From Metaphire vulgaris (Eukaryota; Annelida; Clitellata; Crassiclitellata; Megascolecidae), in contig CM030856.1 of NCBI GenBank assembly GCA_018105865.1, positions 9,039,153 through 9,103,152 on the forward strand: a stretch of DNA of 64,000 bases, written 5' to 3'. A program made the position numbers and the translations under genes. The notes beneath the pieces were generated by a model. The model was not told the origin of the DNA. It made no database searches and saw nothing but the letters and a program-made list of their open reading frames with translations. Shown piece after piece: positions 33,134 to 43,390 of this stretch (the first letter of the stretch is position 1; every line of letters begins with the position of its first letter).

Positions 33134-33290
33134 GAGACAGAGACAGAGAGACAGAGAGACAGAGAGACAGAGAGAGATAGAGAGATAGACAGACAGACAG
33201 ACAGAGTTAGACAGTCAGTCAGAGGGAGAGATACAGAGACTGAGACTGAGATAGGCAGACATAGACAACCGGAGGGAGAGAGAGCATGCT
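33054..33290. repeat. (GA)n(CAGA)n microsatellite
   Basis: GA run followed by CAGA variants, an approximate complement of the CT tract ending 190 bp upstream. Confidence 0.95.
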
Positions 33291-34080
33291 GAAAAACTTG
33301 ATCGTCACCGAATGGAGTTTGACATGCCGTATTTGTCTATTGGCGTGAAGGTCGTTGCCATTTGCCTATCCATTACAAAGGAAGCTGCACGTGGATTTCT
33401 ACGAGAAACTGATTATTATAAACGCTGCAGTCATGATCTTCGTCAAGCACAAAAGATAAACTGTCATCGAATCGAAAACCGACGCTGACAAAAATCCCAC
33501 AAAGACACACGCACGCACACACACACACAAGGGCGAGTAACGCAAAGCGGGTGGAAATCGTTCGCTGTGGTCAAAATGAAGAGGAGGAGGAGGAAGAGGA
33601 TGGAAGAGGAAGAAGAGAAGGAGGAGGAGGCTGAATATTCGACGGGAAACGTCGACAGCAACAACTGCGAACGACGGAATATCAAGACATCAATCTGTCG
33701 TCGCCGGCGTAGATCAATATAGGATCCTTTTCGGCGCTGCGTGGAATGCATGCCTGGCGACCGCGCTTTCGAACGGCGTCGCTCGCGGGCGTTTTGTGGA
33801 ACCGAGACGCATACACGGTGGTCGTCGCTGGGTCTCGCGCGGCGGCGTCAGAGCGCAGAGCGTTCGAAACACATCGAGGTCCATTTGACGGAGCTTAGAA
33901 TCCGTGAAAAAAGTAGAAGGTGCGCACTACGCAACTCAGAGGACTCGTCCGTGTGGAGGGAGAATTATTGTTATTTGAAACTAGAATCGATTCAACAAAT
34001 CGAAGTAATCAGCAACTACCAGCACTAATCGAAGATTGAGCGACAGTGGTTTTCAAACACACTATTAAACCGCTTACAAT
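33291..34080. other. Unique DNA with a CpG-dense block
   Basis: 33720-33900 is GC- and CpG-dense, containing frames of about 95 codons on each strand with no recognisable domain. It could be a promoter or non-coding exon. Confidence 0.3.
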
Positions 34081-34082
34081 TC

Positions 34083-34358
<276 letters not shown>

Positions 34359-34364
34359 TAATCA

Positions 34365-35155
34365 AATCTTATTTAAGATTTCACGACTGCCACTCCATTG
34401 CTCCACGGGAAGAGCAATTTGATCATGCGCTTTGGTGAGTTAATTGTTCATCTAGGCCTATTTGCTGTATGCGTCAAATTCTGTTTGTTTTCAAATACAG
34501 GAAAAATCATCGTAATCGGTCAACTTCTATATGCCAGAGCTATTTGCGAATTTGCTCCCAGCGTGCATTAAAAAGTAGCGTTTTCAATTTCAACGAAACA
34601 GATCTGGAAAATATCAGTAATTTCAGAACATCAAGAAAAATAAAATATATCTGTATATAATATAATGAAGGGCATATAAGAAATTTTATAGATTAGTTTT
34701 AAAACTTTCGTAAGCTAACGCAAATTGGCTACGTGTATAAAAAAAGACAACTTGACGTTAAAATAACGCTTTTAAAAGAATTCAGGCTACTGGAATAGAC
34801 CTACATCAAAATTTCTTCATAATCGTCTGAACACAGTTCTTTCAAAGGCTGTGGCGAAATTGAAAGTTGCCAAGAGCTTATTTCTGATCGTTCATCGTGG
34901 TTTATAAACTTCTTTTAAATGGATAGAACTTCTACGAACTGTTCGTAGAAGATGTGACATACACGGCGAACCTTCTCTAAGATGAAGATTTGGACTGGTG
35001 AAGCTGTTCGAAATCATCGTGAATCTGGCGAAGACAACTATACTCATCTAGGCCTAATTATTGCAATCATGCACGCACTAACGTTTTCTTCGGCGAAGGT
35101 TCAGGCACAGATCATGACAGATGACAACGATCGAAACAAGAAAATTCTCGTATAT
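34365..35155. other. Unique AT-rich DNA
   Basis: TAGGCCTA at 34453 and 35049. No gene. Confidence 0.4.
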
Positions 35156-35159
35156 TAGC

Positions 35160-35520
35160 AGAACCTGGGCCACCGAGAGAATTTCCGGGCCCCGGTGCCA
35201 AAAATAGTCACGGGCCCCTGACCTGACAAGTGTGTGAAAAAGTGTTGATGACCTTTTTTGCTTGTGTCGGTCTTTTTCAAAGCAGAATTCCGGGATCCTC
35301 CTCTGAAAAAGTGTTGATGGCCTTTTTTTGCTTGTCAGTCTTTTTATGCCGTTAATTAATTAACATCGGCCCGGGGCCCCTGAGCTCATGACGAAGATGA
35401 CCTTTTTTCCATCGTCTGAGTCTTTTTCAGGGTTCGGACTATTGTTAATACATCATCATCACCGGCCCCGGCCCCTTTGAGCTCCATGGGACCCCGGAAC
35501 AGTGTACCGGCTGCACCCCC
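35160..35520. other. Unnamed element with three tandem copies of a T-rich core
   Basis: Three units of about 90-100 bp (around 35230, 35310 and 35395) each read (G)ATGACC or GATGGCC, a T-run, GCTTGT or CATCGTC, then CTTTTT. They are bordered by GGGCCCC-rich sequence and ACCGG/CCGG. The core is the one found inside several MITE families here. I could not define the ends. Confidence 0.5.
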
Positions 35521-35539
35521 TCTCCTCAGGCCAGAGCAT

Positions 35540-35894
35540 AACCCGATTCTAGCGAAACTCTAAGTTTGAACGGCCTGATCTAACATAGTATATACCTCAG
35601 CCATTGACATCATCAGCTCTGTCGTTCTAATTACGATGAAAGGCATCATAATTGACTTTCGCTTTGAAGAATTTTAATTGCCGTAAAACTTGAAAAGCAT
35701 TTCCTGTACATGCAGATAGCTACACAATATTATGCACGGAAATCAAATGGACAGACGTAATATATTGTAACCGGCTGCATTACAACAAAAAAGCTAGATG
35801 TTCAATCAGACAGCAAAATACAGTATTAAGCAGGAGCAGGTTAGCTTCGTCAACAAACTTGGAATGCCAAACTCATTGAGTCATTTCTGGATTG
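35540..35894. other. Unique DNA
   Basis: Nothing recognised. Confidence 0.4.
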
Positions 35895-35902
35895 CTTCTC
35901 AG

Positions 35903-36085
35903 CAGGGATATTTCTAGGATTGTGAATTTGGAGGGGGTGTCAGCCTCAAATTGGGGGGGGGGTGTCCGGAGCTAATTAGTATGAATTTTGTATGCATACC
36001 ATTGTCACATTATCAAATTTTGGGGTGTCGACCTCAAATTGGGTATGGGTGTTGGGGGGTGTTAGGGGGTGTAAAAATATCCCTG
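35903..36085 (-). mobile_element. hAT MITE, CAGGGATATTT family, perfect target duplication
   Basis: Left CAGGGATATTTCTAGGATTG, right GTAAAAATATCCCTG, flanked by cttctcag (35895-35902) and cttctcag (36086-36093). Confidence 0.93.
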
Positions 36086-36226
36086 CTTCTCAGTAGCATC
36101 TCTGAGGCACTGTATACCAACTGATGATCCAGCTTATGACAGAGTGTTCCTGAAACCTAAATACGTAATTAGACGTCGATTGACATATCAGGGATTATCA
36201 GCATTGGCCTAGGCTCCTAGCCACGA

Positions 36227-36299
36227 TGGCCACGAGGGCCACGAGGGCCACGAGGGCCACGAGGGCCACGAGGGCCACGGGGGCCACGAGGGCCACGGG
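36227..36299. repeat. 9-bp minisatellite (GGCCACGAG)n
   Basis: About eight units, two with GGG for GAG. It translates as repeating ATR or LVA peptides, but there is no gene context. Confidence 0.9.
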
Positions 36300-36398
36300 G
36301 GCGGCGTCCCCTTCTCGGAGTGGGATCGGTCGTGGGATTTGTGCAAAACCGCTGAGTAGTTTAAGGATCTCGAGACGAGAAAATGTCGACGTGCCCAC

Positions 36399-36582
36399 CA
36401 GGGATATTTTTACACCCCCTAACACCTCCAACAGCCTCCCAATTTGAGGTCGACAACCCCACGTTTGGTAATGTGACAATGGCATGCATACAAAATGCAT
36501 ACTAATTAGCTCCGGACAACCCCCCCCCTCCCCCAATTTGAGGTCGGCAGCCCCCAAATTCACAATCCTAGAAATATCTCTG
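36399..36582 (+). mobile_element. hAT MITE, CAGGGATATTT family, perfect target duplication, nested
   Basis: Left CAGGGATATTTTTACACCCC, right CTAGAAATATCTCTG, flanked by gtgcccac (36391-36398) and gtgcccac (36583-36590). The surrounding sequence ends CTAGCTACGCCACTG at about 36618, so the host was a CAGTGGCGTAGCC-type MITE. The other close copy is 35903-36085, inverted, only 0.3 kb away. Confidence 0.93.
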
Positions 36583-36861
36583 GTGCCCACTATTCCGAAA
36601 TCCTAGCTACGCCACTGTCTATCAGGTACTATTCGTTCACTCGGTTATCTGAATTCGAGTTCAATAGGCCTATCGATTGGGCCTACTGAGTTTAGGCTTT
36701 CCGCTTGAGTGTAACTCTATCCGGTACTCTTCGCGGGGTTGCGTATCTATCTGATGAAGCCGCCGTCTGTGCCGGTGCATATATAACGCTTCTAAAGACG
36801 ACGTTAATAGCATTTTACGATCATTATCTCCGCTGAAAACGACTGCTAATTGCCGTTTTCT

Positions 36862-36911
36862 TCTTCTTCTTCTTCTTCTTCTTCTTCTTCTTCTTCTTCT
36901 TCTTCTTCTTC
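36862..36911. repeat. (TTC)n / (GAA)n at the stop codon of the GPCR gene
   Basis: Perfect TTC run on the plus strand. On the gene's strand, GAA repeats begin immediately after the TGA (36914-36912). Confidence 0.95.
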
Positions 36912-38048
36912 TCAAGAGACGCCCGACAGGTACATATCGCCACAGTTCGAAACCGCCCTGCTGCTCAACGTCTGGCTGACCGGCGGCGGTCGCATCGAGC
37001 CGCGACAGCGGTTGAAACACACGTCCTTGAAGGTCTTACGAAACTGCCGACTCATCGTGCAGTACAGCACGAAATTAACGGCGCTGTTCACCAGCCCGAG
37101 CAGGTCCCAGACGTCGCCCAACGGGACGTAGACGTGCTCGAAGACGGCCGCGTCGACGCCGCTGAGGAAGGCGAGCACGCCCTGCGGCAGTTCCGCGAGT
37201 ACGAAGCACAGGACGACGGCGACGAGCATCGCCGTCGTCCGACAGTGTTCATTCGCCCGTTCCGATTCGACCCGGCGCCCGAGGGACTTGAGCCGGCGTC
37301 GCTTCCTGTCCGCCCGTCTCATCGCCCGGATCAACAGGGCGCTGAGAACGGCCAGCAGGACGCACGGTGCGACCTTCAGGACGACGGCGAACAGCCAGAA
37401 GTTGAACGTCTTGTAGATCTCGCCGACGAACGCATTCTGGTTGAACCAGTAGCCGCCCGTGTCGCGTTCGTAGATGCGGTACTTGACGTAGTTCGGCAGG
37501 CAGACGAGAGGCGTGACGACGAACACCGATGCGATGGTCATTCGCGCCCGGCGGAGGTTGCACAGGCGCGGCCCGAGCACGTGATGGCAGACGACGATGT
37601 AGCGGAAGACGGCCATCGAGACGGTCAGCCACATCGCTATCGTGTGCGTCGTGATGGTGAAGTTGAAGTTGAACAGCAGGTAGAAGACCCAGCCCTTCGG
37701 ATGTCGATACGTTTCGTCGGGTATCGACAGACAGTTGAAGTAGACGGCGTAGGGGAGATAGGACGTCATCGTCAGGGCGTCGGCGATTGCCAGGGCGGTG
37801 AGGAGATGGTTGGTGGGCGTCAGCATGCTCTTCTGGGTCAGGACGACGATGTTGGTGACGTTGGAGGCGATGCCGAAGGCGCAGAGGGCGACGCTGACGT
37901 AGCCGTGGACTCCCTGGTACCAGAGACTGAAGCGCATCAGAGCGGGGAACAACAGCTCTGCGCCGTTTGCTTCCGTCTCCTCTGCTGCCTCCAGTATACT
38001 GTTCGTCGTCGTCGTCAGGTTTGCTCTGTCCATCTTGATAGGATCCAT
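36912..38048 (-). CDS. Myosuppressin/FMRFamide-receptor-like GPCR (DMSR type)
   Basis: A 378-residue class A receptor, expected in the plasma membrane as a neuropeptide receptor signalling through G proteins. Seven hydrophobic segments lie at about 50-71, 82-104, 124-147, 170-187, 216-240, 271-295 and 309-330. Visible marks are an NLT glycosylation site at residue 10, Asn66 in helix 1, LAIAD (Asp90) in helix 2, THTIAMWLTVSMAVFRYI in helix 3 with FRY (148-150) for DRY, KVAPC with Pro228 in helix 5, LAELPQGVLAFLSG in helix 6 and NSAVNFVLYCTMSRQFR in helix 7 in place of NPxxY. These are hallmarks of the dromyosuppressin/DMSR receptor group. The coding part is one exon. The start at 38048 is preferred because the plus strand shows a minus-strand acceptor, a pyrimidine tract then CAG, directly before C-ATG, implying a 5'UTR intron. 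The open frame itself reaches 38081. GC content is well above the flanks. Ligand unknown; subfamily fairly sure. Confidence 0.9.
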   Translation of the reverse strand: MDPIKMDRANLTTTTNSILEAAEETEANGAELLFPALMRFSLWYQGVHGYVSVALCAFGIASNVTNIVVLTQKSMLTPTNHLLTALAIADALTMTSYLPYAVYFNCLSIPDETYRHPKGWVFYLLFNFNFTITTHTIAMWLTVSMAVFRYIVVCHHVLGPRLCNLRRARMTIASVFVVTPLVCLPNYVKYRIYERDTGGYWFNQNAFVGEIYKTFNFWLFAVVLKVAPCVLLAVLSALLIRAMRRADRKRRRLKSLGRRVESERANEHCRTTAMLVAVVLCFVLAELPQGVLAFLSGVDAAVFEHVYVPLGDVWDLLGLVNSAVNFVLYCTMSRQFRKTFKDVCFNRCRGSMRPPPVSQTLSSRAVSNCGDMYLSGVS

Positions 38049-38049
38049 G

Positions 38050-38062
38050 CTGCGAGAAATAA
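38050..38062 (-). other. Probable splice acceptor before the GPCR start codon
   Basis: Read on the minus strand the sequence is TTATTTCTCGCAG followed by CATGG. A pyrimidine-rich tract plus CAG one base before the ATG suggests a 5'UTR intron. No upstream exon was identified. Confidence 0.5.
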
Positions 38063-38124
38063 ATCGACACTCGTGAGACACGTATCATGCCATATATTGC
38101 TTGGTTGTTAATTAATTAAGTTAA

Positions 38125-38204
38125 TTAACCCCTTAACCGTGTATTTAACTGTAACTCAATGTAAAATGGACGGATATATCCGGGGTTCCCAGCAAAGGGG
38201 TTTA
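38125..38204. mobile_element. 80-bp piggyBac-type MITE near the GPCR start
   Basis: TTAACCCCTTAACCGTGTAT at one end; the other end is eroded (AAAGGGGTTTA). It lies about 77 bp beyond the GPCR start codon, in the presumed 5'UTR intron or promoter. Confidence 0.8.
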
Positions 38205-38217
38205 CGCAAGTTAGGTC

Positions 38218-38398
38218 CAGAGGCGTAGCGACGGGGGTATATCGGTATATGTACCCTCCCCCCCCCCCAAAAAAAAAATTCAGACTACCTTAAAATTTTT
38301 AATGTGTTTTTTAAGATTTTCGAAGTTTTTAAGGATTTTCAACCCCCACCCCTCCCCAATCACATTATCCCCAAATCAAATTCCTGGCTACGCCCCTG
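38218..38398 (-). mobile_element. hAT MITE, CAGGGGCGTAACC family, perfect target duplication
   Basis: Left CAGAGGCGTAGCGACGGGGG, right TTCCTGGCTACGCCCCTG, flanked by gttaggtc (38210-38217) and gttaggtc (38399-38406). Opposite orientation to the copies at 29803 and 39489. Confidence 0.93.
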
Positions 38399-38463
38399 GT
38401 TAGGTCATTAGCCTACCGAGCTAATGTATGACTGACTGTTATAGCAAATCTACCAAAAGCGAG

Positions 38464-38690
38464 CAGTGGCGGATTTACCACGGTACAAATGTACCATTTG
38501 TATCGGGCCCACCAGCAAATTAAAAATTTGGGGCCCGCCTGTTTTTATTAACAATATTTTATAATGATTTTTTAAAATGATTTCTTTGTTTAAACAACTC
38601 TATTTTCCGTTTCCGAAATGCAACCATTTGAAAAAGGTTATCGCCACTATTACTCATAGGGGGGCCTACGCCTGATCTGTAATCCTTTTG
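38464..38690 (+). mobile_element. Partial hAT-like MITE (CAGTGGCGGATTTACC end)
   Basis: A clear left end CAGTGGCGGATTTACCACGG followed by GGGCCCACC and GGGGCCCGCC. The right end is not identifiable, so 38690 is approximate. Confidence 0.5.
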
Positions 38691-38721
38691 TTCTTCCGAA
38701 AGTTTGTTTCCCGAGAAAATC

Positions 38722-38802
38722 TTAACCCCTTAGCTGGGTGCCCCGCGTAACGCTCGTCCATTTTACATTGAGTTACAAATAGTTGCCCAGTTAAGGGGTT
38801 AA
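38722..38802. mobile_element. 81-bp piggyBac-type MITE with TTAA ends
   Basis: TTAACCCCTTAGCTGGGTG at the left, CCCAGTTAAGGGGTTAA at the right. A diverged subfamily of the 80-bp element: the centre TTTTACATTGAGTTACA is retained but GGATATATCC is replaced. Confidence 0.85.
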
Positions 38803-39480
38803 AAACTTGACCAGCAGAAAACGTCATATCACCACTTTCCTGTACGGTACTGGTGCGTTCCGCTTGGTTAATAATAATATTTTCTATAAACGTTCGGCCA
38901 TCGGCGAGATCACTTATTTCATCAGCGACTGATATTACAGCGAAAGTCGCAACTCACCTTCGTATTATTTTATCCAAGAGTCAATTATCGTTAGACTGAG
39001 GAGAAGTGAGGTTCTCGATTTATAATAATAAGAGCATTTGATCTGCGTTTAGGCCTAACAATAATTTCGATCTGACAAAACAAACCGTGAAACCCTAACG
39101 ACAAAGGCACCGTATGATGACTATAAAGCAGCAGCAAAACCAAGTGCGTCAAGCATCGTTCCTGGCATTTAAACTCTGTCCGATGCAGCTACTGTATACG
39201 CCGAAGCGCAAAGCGTAACATCTCCGACGCTCGTTATACCCGACGTCTTCGAACGGTCGGCAGGAAAGCGTCCGAGGGAAACACGAACGCAGCGTCAAGC
39301 GGAGCCGGGTGGGGTGGGGTGGGGGACACTTCTGCCCAAGGGCGACTGACGCTTGGTTTGGGCGTCGTTTTGATTGACGTCAACTTTGCCGATCGATTCC
39401 CCGCTGACGCTGTGACGTCTGCCGTTTGTCAGAGCACGCAGACGACAGTGGTTCTGTATTTTGCTACTACTACTGCTGCT
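38803..39480. other. Unique DNA, CpG-rich towards 39160-39450
   Basis: No coding exon recognised. A 5'UTR exon or promoter for the minus-strand GPCR could lie here, but I see no decisive signal. Confidence 0.35.
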
Positions 39481-39488
39481 GCTGCTGC

Positions 39489-39647
39489 CATGGGCGTAAC
39501 CAGGAATTCGATGAGGGGTATAATGTGATTTGAGGGTATATATCATTAAAAATCTTGAAAATCTTGAAAAACACATTAAAATTTTAAGGTAGTCTGATTA
39601 TTGGGAGATTATATATACCGATATGCCCCCCCGTCGCTACGCCCCTG
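39489..39647 (+). mobile_element. hAT MITE inserted in a (CTG)n microsatellite
   Basis: Left CATGGGCGTAACCAGGAATT, right CGTCGCTACGCCCCTG. Flanks gctgctgc and gttgctgc agree at 7 of 8, and CTG/GCT repeats continue outward on both sides (39465-39488 and 39650-39672). Confidence 0.88.
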
Positions 39648-39929
39648 GTTGCTGCTGCTGCTGCTGCTGCTGCACGGTGTCTGGATACAAGATATAAATA
39701 TAAATTGGATATAAACTCCTTAATCGCTCAACTGTTACGACGGGTCTGGTGTATTTGCGACGACGACGAACGCGATTAATTTAACCTGGGCTTCGTGTGT
39801 GGCTAACTGCACGCGGGGATATTGGCACGCAATGTCTGCTCGGTAGTCTGTCTTTTAATCACGTTATACGATTCGAGGTAATGAGATAAAGAAGTACGAG
39901 GACATATTAGAACGCACTCACTACATCTT

Positions 39930-39930
<1 letters not shown>

Positions 39931-39983
<53 letters not shown>

Positions 39984-40058
39984 GACTCCGTATATACATA
40001 TATATATATGTGTGTATCCGACAATTTTTTCATAAGTCCTCGGGAATGAAGTATAGGC

Positions 40059-40130
<72 letters not shown>
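39931..40130. repeat. Two (TA)n tracts
   Basis: Runs at about 39933-39980 and 40062-40130, with ATATATAC between. Each can self-pair. Confidence 0.95.
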
Positions 40131-40134
<4 letters not shown>

Positions 40135-40197
40135 AACTCTATTTCCCGTTTCCGAAATGCAACCATTCATGTATATTGACGTATGTATATTCATATT

Positions 40198-40500
40198 CAG
40201 GAGAGCTTCGTTATAACGTACCTAACCGGCCTGTAAAATGTAGTTCGTAACATTCGAGGTATGCTATTATCCAATATCCAATATATCCAATATATCCAAT
40301 ATCCAATATCATCCAATCCAATACAATATCCATCCAAGCGCTCTTGACTCTAACCTGCTAGGACAATAGCGCTATATAAATCAGCCTGTAACTAACTAAT
40401 TAGGCCTAACGATAGCGCATCACACGGGGCCGTACATTGCAATACGTTATGACCGAGTTTAACGTTATATAACCGAGTCCGCTATAACGGAGTTCTACTG
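40198..40500 (+). mobile_element. pogo/Tigger-like MITE with internal insertions
   Basis: Left CAGGAGAGCTTCGTTATAAC, right CTATAACGGAGTTCTACTG followed by TA. The middle has an expanded ATCCAATAT array (40268-40318) and a SINE/LINE tail-like AGCGCTATATAAATC...TAACTAACTAA (about 40337-40400). Confidence 0.75.
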
Positions 40501-40502
40501 TA

Positions 40503-41000
40503 TGAATATAGTTTATATAAATACGTAGGGCTTATACAGTATATATGTTCATATACTGTATGAGCTCATGATACGCCAGCTTAAAAGCTCATGGCTTATT
40601 GGGTGAACGATTCGATCAAAGTTAATTAGGGAAAGGCTGTAAAATAGAAAGCGGTACAGACATCTCGTATGAGAAAAAGTGGAGTCGCGGTGGCTGAAAA
40701 CAACCTTGGAAAATGAAGATGGATGAAGATAGACAGACAGACATACAGACAGGCGATCGAACAGAGACAGACAAGCAAAGACACAGACAGAGAGAATTGA
40801 CTGTGTCGCGGACACAATGTCTTAGAAAGGATATATTTTTATGTCGAAGGAGATTTTAAGGAACTATAAATAGGAAATTATCGGCAATTTATAAAAGTAA
40901 ATGATTAGAAGATCATAATTAGGAAATTAGGTCTATAATTAGGAGATTATAAATAGCTTCTGGCAAAAATTAAAACAATAAAATGGAAATTTCTCGCGTC
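40503..41000. other. Unique AT-rich DNA
   Basis: A short CAGA-rich patch at 40732-40795. No gene. Confidence 0.4.
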
Positions 41001-41005
41001 AAGAG

Positions 41006-41387
41006 CAGTGGCGGCTCCAGGATTTGGCAAGTGGGGTGGCCGTTGGGGTGGCAACTTTTAAACATAGGGGGCCAATCATTTGTTATTAGATATGTAGTTT
41101 TAAGTATAGGGTCCCAACAGGGGGCCACTGGCAGTGTTTAATCTAGGTCGTTTCCTGGGGGGAATTGCCCTTCCCCCGGAAATTTCAAATTCCCCCGGAA
41201 ATTTTGGAATACTACATGGACTAACAGCGGCCCCTAGCAGAATTCTCCCGGCTTTGTCAGTTTCCCCCCGGCTTGTTCAGTTCCCCGCCCGGAGTCCAGG
41301 AGTCTAGATTAAACACTGACCACGGGGGGGGGCAAGCACTCAATAGGGGGCACGGGCCCCTCGGGCCCCCCTGTGGACCCGCCATTG
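41006..41387 (+). mobile_element. hAT MITE, family A, interrupted by another hAT MITE
   Basis: Left CAGTGGCGGCTCCAGGATTT, right GTGGACCCGCCATTG, flanks gtcaagag/gtaacgag (6 of 8). The family A sequence breaks at 41131 and resumes at about 41319. Confidence 0.9.
41132..41318 (-). mobile_element. hAT MITE, CAGTGTTTAATCTAG family, nested
   Basis: Left CAGTGTTTAATCTAGGTCG, right GTCTAGATTAAACACTG. Flanks gccactgg/accacggg agree at 6 of 8. Reverse orientation to 16815-17010. Confidence 0.9.
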
Positions 41388-41589
41388 GTAACGAGTAGAC
41401 AGTTGTGGTTCTATGATTTTCAGAAAATTTGTTTCAGAAATCTCTCACCAACCCATTTTAGAATACCATTGGCCGAACCATTTTTCCTAACAGAGTATAG
41501 GAGGAACATGTCTGACATTCAGCGCAAACTGTGAACCGCAATTTAGCTTAATGAATATGCTGAAGAACAAGAGAAGAAATCAATTATAG

Positions 41590-42365
41590 CAGGGATTCGC
41601 AAACATTTTAGAACTGCCGCCCACTTCAGCGGTTTTTAACGTACCACGGCCCTAATAATAACATGTAATACTTTTTAAAAATGCATTAGGCCATCTGACG
41701 AACGTTGGTTGAAAGGAATATTCTGAGTTTTGAATAAATGGGAAAACAAAAGTTCTGATTCAAGTCGATTGAAAATATGGCAAATATATTAGGAAGAATT
41801 ATTCATATATTGTCAAATAAGATAAAATGAGAGAAATAGAAATAAATATTGAAATTTCTTGAAGAATATCTCTTTAAGAATTTACCAGGAACATACCTTT
41901 ATTACGCGTCTTAAAAATCTTATGAGTATGACAAAATCGCTTAACCGCAAGGTCTGAGTTGTCGTGGAAATAGATTCCCTATTGTTATTGGAGTTTCAGA
42001 GCAAAATGATCGGGTACGCTTTCCTGGCGTTATTGCGAAATAAGATTACATTTAAAAAGAACCAGGGTTTCCTAAACTTTTTGGAACTGCACGTTGTAAC
42101 ATACCGCGACACTGCAAACTTATTCACTAAAATTGGACAAAGCACTAATCATATTAATATAAGCCGTGTATGGAGGATTGCAGATATATAAAATTCTTAA
42201 AACCTATGCCTACTTGCAACTTTAAAGGATTGTGACATTGTGGTATTGGTTAGAAAATGACACTTTTGAATTTAATTTCGCGCCACCCTGCGACCCACTA
42301 GACTGAGCCCTGCGACCCACTTTTGGGTCGTGAGTGACTCGTGACCCACAGTTTGGGAAGCACTG
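41590..42365 (+). mobile_element. 776-bp non-autonomous hAT element
   Basis: Left CAGGGATTCGCAAACATTTT, right CCACAGTTTGGGAAGCACTG. Flanks aattatag (41582-41589) and aattagag (42366-42373) agree at 7 of 8. Sub-terminal GACCCACTTTTGGGTCG-type motifs are typical of this hAT group. A second copy in reverse is at 48870-49818 and a fragment at 57112. The longest frame is about 75 codons, with no transposase domain. Confidence 0.9.
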
Positions 42366-42373
42366 AATTAGAG

Positions 42374-43225
42374 AAATGCCATCTAGACATGATGCTGCGC
42401 ATTAAGAGTCATCTTCTTAGAGGAAACGTAACTAACCTGGATTGAATGGACACAGAGTAAAGATCGAAGAGAAACTGTAAATGCATGAAAATCAAAACCC
42501 CTTTGCAAATTTGTAATGCTTGTTTTGTGATGCTTGAATTTTTAAACTAATTAGTGTCTTACATGGTAAGACTACATGTGTAATCATAGTCGTAAACTAC
42601 TGTTAGGCCTCTATAGTCTATAGGCTATACTCGAGCCCCGACTTTTTCAGAGGCTACCATAGGAAAGGGGAAGGTATGTAGGGTTTGGGTTTGCACGTTT
42701 TCATCCAAGTTTACGTCACTGCATGTGTTTAAATTCTAAACTGGTAGGAAAATTATAAAAAGCGGATCATTGGCCGATAGCAGTGTTCTGAGACGTATTA
42801 ACTTGTTAGCAAATAAGTAACGTTGATTTCCGACAAATCTCTTGGCGCGCACAGAAGTTGACCTTCCATGTACAATTTTGCACATAAGAAATTTCATGCT
42901 CACACGGACTACAGAGAATTAGAGGGAACATTGCTTGGCATATTTTATGTCTTTCGAATTGGATTTGGTGTGTCATTTCATGGCTGATGCCCTCGGAGTT
43001 ATGATAGTGGTGCCGTAGAAGTCTTTTGATTGATTGGTTGATGTTTACTATCCTTGTTGCAAATATATTTTCCTGTCATTTGAAGAGAGTATTGAGTTTA
43101 ATGAAGCTTTCTTATAGGAATTAGACATTTTGGGCGAAATTTGCGGGCAATCGCTTAAACTAGTTAACAGTCGTCCTGCGATTTATATGAAAAATTCAGC
43201 AATGTTGGCCTAATCCTGTAAAACT
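42374..43225. other. Unique AT-rich DNA
   Basis: 42990-43050 (GATGCCCTCGGAGTTATGAT ... TTGATTGATTGG) is a fragment of a repeat also at 48790-48860 and, reversed, at 58695-58770. No gene. Confidence 0.4.
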
Positions 43226-43229
43226 TTTG

Positions 43230-43232
<3 letters not shown>

Positions 43233-43317
<85 letters not shown>
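43233..43317. repeat. (AAT)n microsatellite
   Basis: Perfect AAT run. Confidence 0.95.
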
Positions 43318-43390
43318 GCTGGATTTTAAAAGTGATTTGGCAGGGTTTCTCCGTTTTGAAAACCACTGTTACTTCCTCTATAATGTTAGC

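Noticed and set aside
37249..38088. A 279-codon second minus-strand frame over the GPCR
   Set aside because: Out-of-frame shadow of the same receptor gene, rich in Arg, His and Pro, with no structure.
37134..38111. A 325-codon plus-strand open frame opposite the GPCR gene
   Set aside because: It is the antisense shadow of a GC-rich coding sequence. The protein is a low-complexity mix of Asp, Glu, Arg, Gln and Val with no domain, whereas the minus strand gives a textbook seven-helix receptor.
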